This document shows positions 7,371-8,065 of a stretch of DNA of 8,065 nucleotides, one piece after another. The position numbers were made by a program, and so were the translations under genes. The notes beneath the pieces are model-generated. The model did not search any database and was not told where the DNA came from. It worked only from the letters and a program-made list of their open reading frames with translations. How positions within the stretch are numbered: position 1 is the stretch's first letter; every line of letters starts with the position of its first letter. Source of the stretch: Microbacteriaceae bacterium (GTDB lineage Bacteria > Actinomycetota > Actinomycetes > Actinomycetales > Microbacteriaceae); assembly GCA_025464125.1 (NCBI GenBank), contig JAODLU010000133.1, positions 1 to 8,065 of the forward strand. Direction: 5' to 3'.

Positions 7371-8065
7371 ATGCTTGGCACCATGAAGCCCGCTGACATC
7401 CTGCGCCTGAGGCTCTCCAGCCAGCGCCTCATCACGAGGGCCCCTGCCATGGACCCCGCTGGTGTGGTGCGGCACTTCCTCGGCCTGCAGGCGCAGGACT
7501 TCGGCCAGGCTCTCTGGGCTGTCGGCGTGCGCGCCCCCGGCTCCGCGAAGTCAGACGTGCTCGCCGTGATGCAGTCGGGCGAGGTCGTGCGCTCGTGGCC
7601 ACTGCGCGGCACCCTGATGTTCATCCCTGCGGAGGACCTCGGCTGGATGCTCGCCCTCACCGGCCAGCGCCTGGTCTCGAGTGTCGCCGCTCGGCGCCGC
7701 CAGCTCGAGATCGACGATGCGGTTCTCGCCAAAGCCCGGGATGTAGCGCAGAGGCTCCTGCCGGGCAACCCGAGCACCCGCGACGAACTGTTCGCGGCGC
7801 TGAACGCCGACGGCATCACGACCACCGGCCAGCGCGGAGTGCACCTCATCTGGATGCTCTCACTCAGCGGCGTCGTCTGCTGGGGTCCGCCGAAGGGCAC
7901 CCAGCAGGGCCTCGTGCTCGTCGACGAGTGGGTGAAGAAACCGAGGCGGCTCGATCGGGACGAGTCACTGCGCGAACTGGCGCTCCGCTATTTCACCGCC
8001 CACGGCCCGGCCACCGTGTAGGATTTCGCGTGGTGGGCACGGGTCACCGTCAAGGATTCGAAGGC
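7371..8065 (+). pseudogene. Winged-helix HTH_42 / AlkZ-like protein, interrupted by an in-frame TAG and cut by the window edge
   Basis: The open frame 7371-8021 gives 216 residues (or 212 from the ATG at 7383, whose MKPADILRLRL start looks more family-like). I recognise the winged-helix DNA-binding superfamily HTH_42, which includes the DNA glycosylases AlkZ and YcaQ/AlkX. The L-Q-A-Q-D-F motif supplies a Q-x-Q pair at residues 36 and 38 from the second ATG, close to Gln37/Gln39 reported as catalytic in Streptomyces AlkZ. SWPLRGTLMFIPAEDLGWML then follows, also family-typical. At 8019-8021 a TAG follows HGPATV, yet the same frame continues D-F-A-W-W-A-R-V-T-V-K-D-S-K-A to the edge, matching the family's usual GPAT-x-x-DFAWW region. 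Full-length relatives are about 350-400 residues. The gene is thus probably broken by a point nonsense change, or carries a sequencing error. It abuts the MpaB gene with no gap and no strong ribosome site. Confidence 0.75.

Overview
This is a high-GC window with the gene content and order of a Gram-positive actinobacterium, most likely of the family Microbacteriaceae or a close relative (inferred from gene order, base composition and protein style, not from a database search). It looks chromosomal. No insertion sequence, phage, CRISPR array, rRNA or tRNA was seen.

Minus strand, read right to left (about 6593 down to 1): an RNB-domain 3'-5' exoribonuclease (5178-6593); a 94-bp control region with repeated near-palindromes (5084-5177); sucC (3920-5083) and sucD (2994-3893), the two subunits of succinyl-CoA synthetase of the TCA cycle; a secreted lipoprotein serine hydrolase of the tripeptidyl-aminopeptidase-like type (1442-2977); a multi-pass membrane protein of the DUF6350/PerM family (63-1343); and the first few codons of what looks like purN (1-20, running off the left edge). 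The order sucC-sucD-...-perM-purN matches the conserved actinobacterial block known from Mycobacterium tuberculosis (Rv0951 to Rv0956), which supports the purN call despite its length. The sucC-sucD-hydrolase spacings (26 and 16 bp) suggest one transcript that may continue into the membrane-protein gene.

Plus strand, from 6627 to the right edge: a DUF2236/MpaB-type oxygenase (6627-7370), divergent from the RNB gene across only 33 bp. It is followed without a gap by a winged-helix protein of the HTH_42 superfamily (AlkZ-like DNA glycosylase relatives). That second reading frame is broken by an in-frame TAG at 8019-8021, after which recognisable protein sequence continues in the same frame to the window edge.

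The most notable points are the nonsense codon in the AlkZ-like gene, the repeated operator-like sequences in front of sucCD, the very compact and probably leaderless divergent start of the RNB gene, and the Gln in place of the fourth catalytic-site Asp of the RNB protein. I found no convincing undescribed multi-gene system; most of the window is core metabolism and housekeeping.
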